This document shows, piece after piece, positions 14,715 through 15,741 of a stretch of DNA of 15,741 nucleotides. Location of the stretch: NCBI GenBank assembly GCA_903933995.1, contig CAIZMD010000188.1:1-15741 (forward strand). Direction: 5' to 3'. The position numbers and the translations under genes are program-made. The notes under the pieces are model-generated. The model saw only the letters and a program-made list of their open reading frames with translations. It made no database searches and was not told the DNA's origin. Source of the stretch: an uncultured Bacteroidota bacterium (GTDB lineage: Bacteria > Bacteroidota > Bacteroidia > Chitinophagales > Chitinophagaceae). Numbering within the stretch: position 1 is the first letter of the stretch; each line of letters starts with the position of its first letter.

Positions 14715-15741
14715 TTATTTTATGTATGGGTACATTCCTTGAAACCAGCTGCTTTTATCTTTTACACCTTCATAAAAGAAAAATACTTCTCCTTTAAAGC
14801 CATTGTTTCTATTGCTTTGTATGAACTGAGACATCAAACCATCGCTTTGTATGGTTGAACCAGATTTCACTAAAACCCCCGGATAGAAAAGCACATTCGG
14901 ATTTTTATAATAACTTTTTTGCTGCGTAAGAACCGCATCGTAATCATTTATGGTATAACGATAACATTGAGGCATAACTGCATCTACCCAGCTACTATCT
15001 ACCCATGTAGGCCAGTCCTGTAAATATTCATTAATGCTAAAGGGGTATGGGCTAGGTGACATGGTAAACTGAATTGCAGGTTTTATGGCTTTCACTTCGT
15101 TTCTTAACCGCTTTACAAAACTATTTAATTTATTTGCTCTCCATTTTATCCAACCAGCATCTGCACTATTGCCTGGAGGTGTTGCGCCACCATTCTCTGA
15201 TTTATACAAATTTGTTGTATAAGTGTCATATCCTCCCGTAGAAGGCATGGCAGGTAATCTGTCATCTCCTTGAACTCCATCAACATTATAATTGGTAACT
15301 ACTTCTTTAAACAAGTCTACCATAAATTGTTGTACTTCAGGATGAATTCCGTTGAGCCAGTCAAATCCATTTTTAACAACTAATTGACCATTCACATCTC
15401 TAGCTGCCCAGCTTGGTTTTGCGGCAACAATCAGCCCCCCACTTGCTGAATAGGAAGAAGAAAAGCCATATTCAAACCAAGCGTGCACTTTTATGCCCAC
15501 TAGCTTTGCTTCATCAATACATTCCTGTAAAGGGTCTCTACCTGCATATCTTTCTAATTGTCTGATTCCAATCAAGCCTTGCATCACGGAGCTTGGATAA
15601 ATGGTTCTCCCATTATTATAGACAACAACAAAAATATTGTTGATGCCCGCCGCTTTACAAGTGGTAACCATTGCTTTAACATTATCCTTAGAATTTAGTG
15701 CTGTGCTTGCAGCTGTTGTGATCCAGGCTCCCCTCATGGCA
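14715..15741 (-). CDS. Family 10 glycosidase-like (GHL10, PF02638) enzyme, C-terminal part (5' end outside window)
   Basis: About 341 codons are visible and the frame stays open through the right edge. The ATG at 15737 falls within the M-R-G-A-W-I-T-T motif, which in this family follows a signal peptide and a short linker, so the true start lies beyond the window. TIM-barrel features are visible: I-F-V-V-V-Y-N-N-G-R-T, V-H-A-W-F-E-Y (84-90 of the visible part), N-G-I-H-P-E-V, V-D153-G-V-Q-G-D158-D159 and V-M-P-Q-C-Y. GHL10 proteins include E. coli DigH, which cleaves peptide-free peptidoglycan strands, and B. subtilis YngK. A role on GlcNAc-containing glycans is therefore plausible, but the substrate here is unknown. 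The stop is 6 bases before the GH92 start, indicating an operon with GHL10 first and GH92 second. Confidence 0.88.
   Translation of the reverse strand, partial: AMRGAWITTAASTALNSKDNVKAMVTTCKAAGINNIFVVVYNNGRTIYPSSVMQGLIGIRQLERYAGRDPLQECIDEAKLVGIKVHAWFEYGFSSSYSASGGLIVAAKPSWAARDVNGQLVVKNGFDWLNGIHPEVQQFMVDLFKEVVTNYNVDGVQGDDRLPAMPSTGGYDTYTTNLYKSENGGATPPGNSADAGWIKWRANKLNSFVKRLRNEVKAIKPAIQFTMSPSPYPFSINEYLQDWPTWVDSSWVDAVMPQCYRYTINDYDAVLTQQKSYYKNPNVLFYPGVLVKSGSTIQSDGLMSQFIQSNRNNGFKGEVFFFYEGVKDKSSWFQGMYPYIK

Noticed and set aside
15735..15737. ATG as start of the GHL10 gene
   Set aside because: It falls inside the conserved M-R-G-A-W motif with no signal peptide before it, and the frame is open to the edge.

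Overview
The window comes from a member of the Bacteroidetes. The SusC/SusD pair, the Bacteroidetes-type glycan enzymes and the near absence of Shine-Dalgarno sequences all point there. A Chitinophagaceae-like genome is plausible from overall composition and protein style, but this is only an impression. There are ten protein genes, two of them cut by the window edges. No RNA genes, insertion sequences, CRISPR arrays or attachment sites were seen. No gene-free stretch exceeds 175 bases.

Region 1 (1-1602): the 3' end of a GMC-family FAD dehydrogenase, followed by a small exported subunit of the gluconate 2-dehydrogenase subunit 3 family. Together they look like a periplasmic sugar or glycoside dehydrogenase (the type linked to 3-keto-glycoside formation). 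A strong symmetrical terminator at 1571-1602 closes this unit. Composition drops there from about 48-50% GC to about 27-30% GC in the lines sampled by eye.

Region 2 (1607-12543): a polysaccharide-utilization-type locus. A ROK-family repressor (minus strand) is divergent from a plus-strand series. That series is an N-acylglucosamine 2-epimerase family enzyme (cytoplasmic), a secreted FAD-dependent oxidoreductase with an SLH-like C-terminus and a UUG start, a SusC TonB-dependent transporter, a SusD lipoprotein, an intrinsic terminator, and then a multi-pass NagX/HGSNAT-type acyltransferase. The 175-bp divergent region is the obvious control point.

Region 3 (12540-15741): a minus-strand pair, a GHL10-type family 10 glycosidase (5' end outside the window) followed after 6 bases by a secreted GH92 alpha-mannosidase. 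The GH92 stop codon overlaps the stop codon of the acyltransferase tail to tail.

Working model (inference): the locus takes up and dismantles an amino-sugar and mannose-containing glycan such as an N-glycan or sialoglycan, or possibly wall-derived GlcNAc material. GH92 and GHL10 cut outside the cytoplasm, SusCD imports, the epimerase interconverts GlcNAc and ManNAc (or another sugar pair), NagX handles GlcNAc-type sugars at the inner membrane, and the ROK protein senses a sugar. The role of the secreted flavoprotein is unknown and is the most interesting gap. No inner-membrane permease, sugar kinase, aldolase or deaminase lies in the window, so the pathway is incomplete here.
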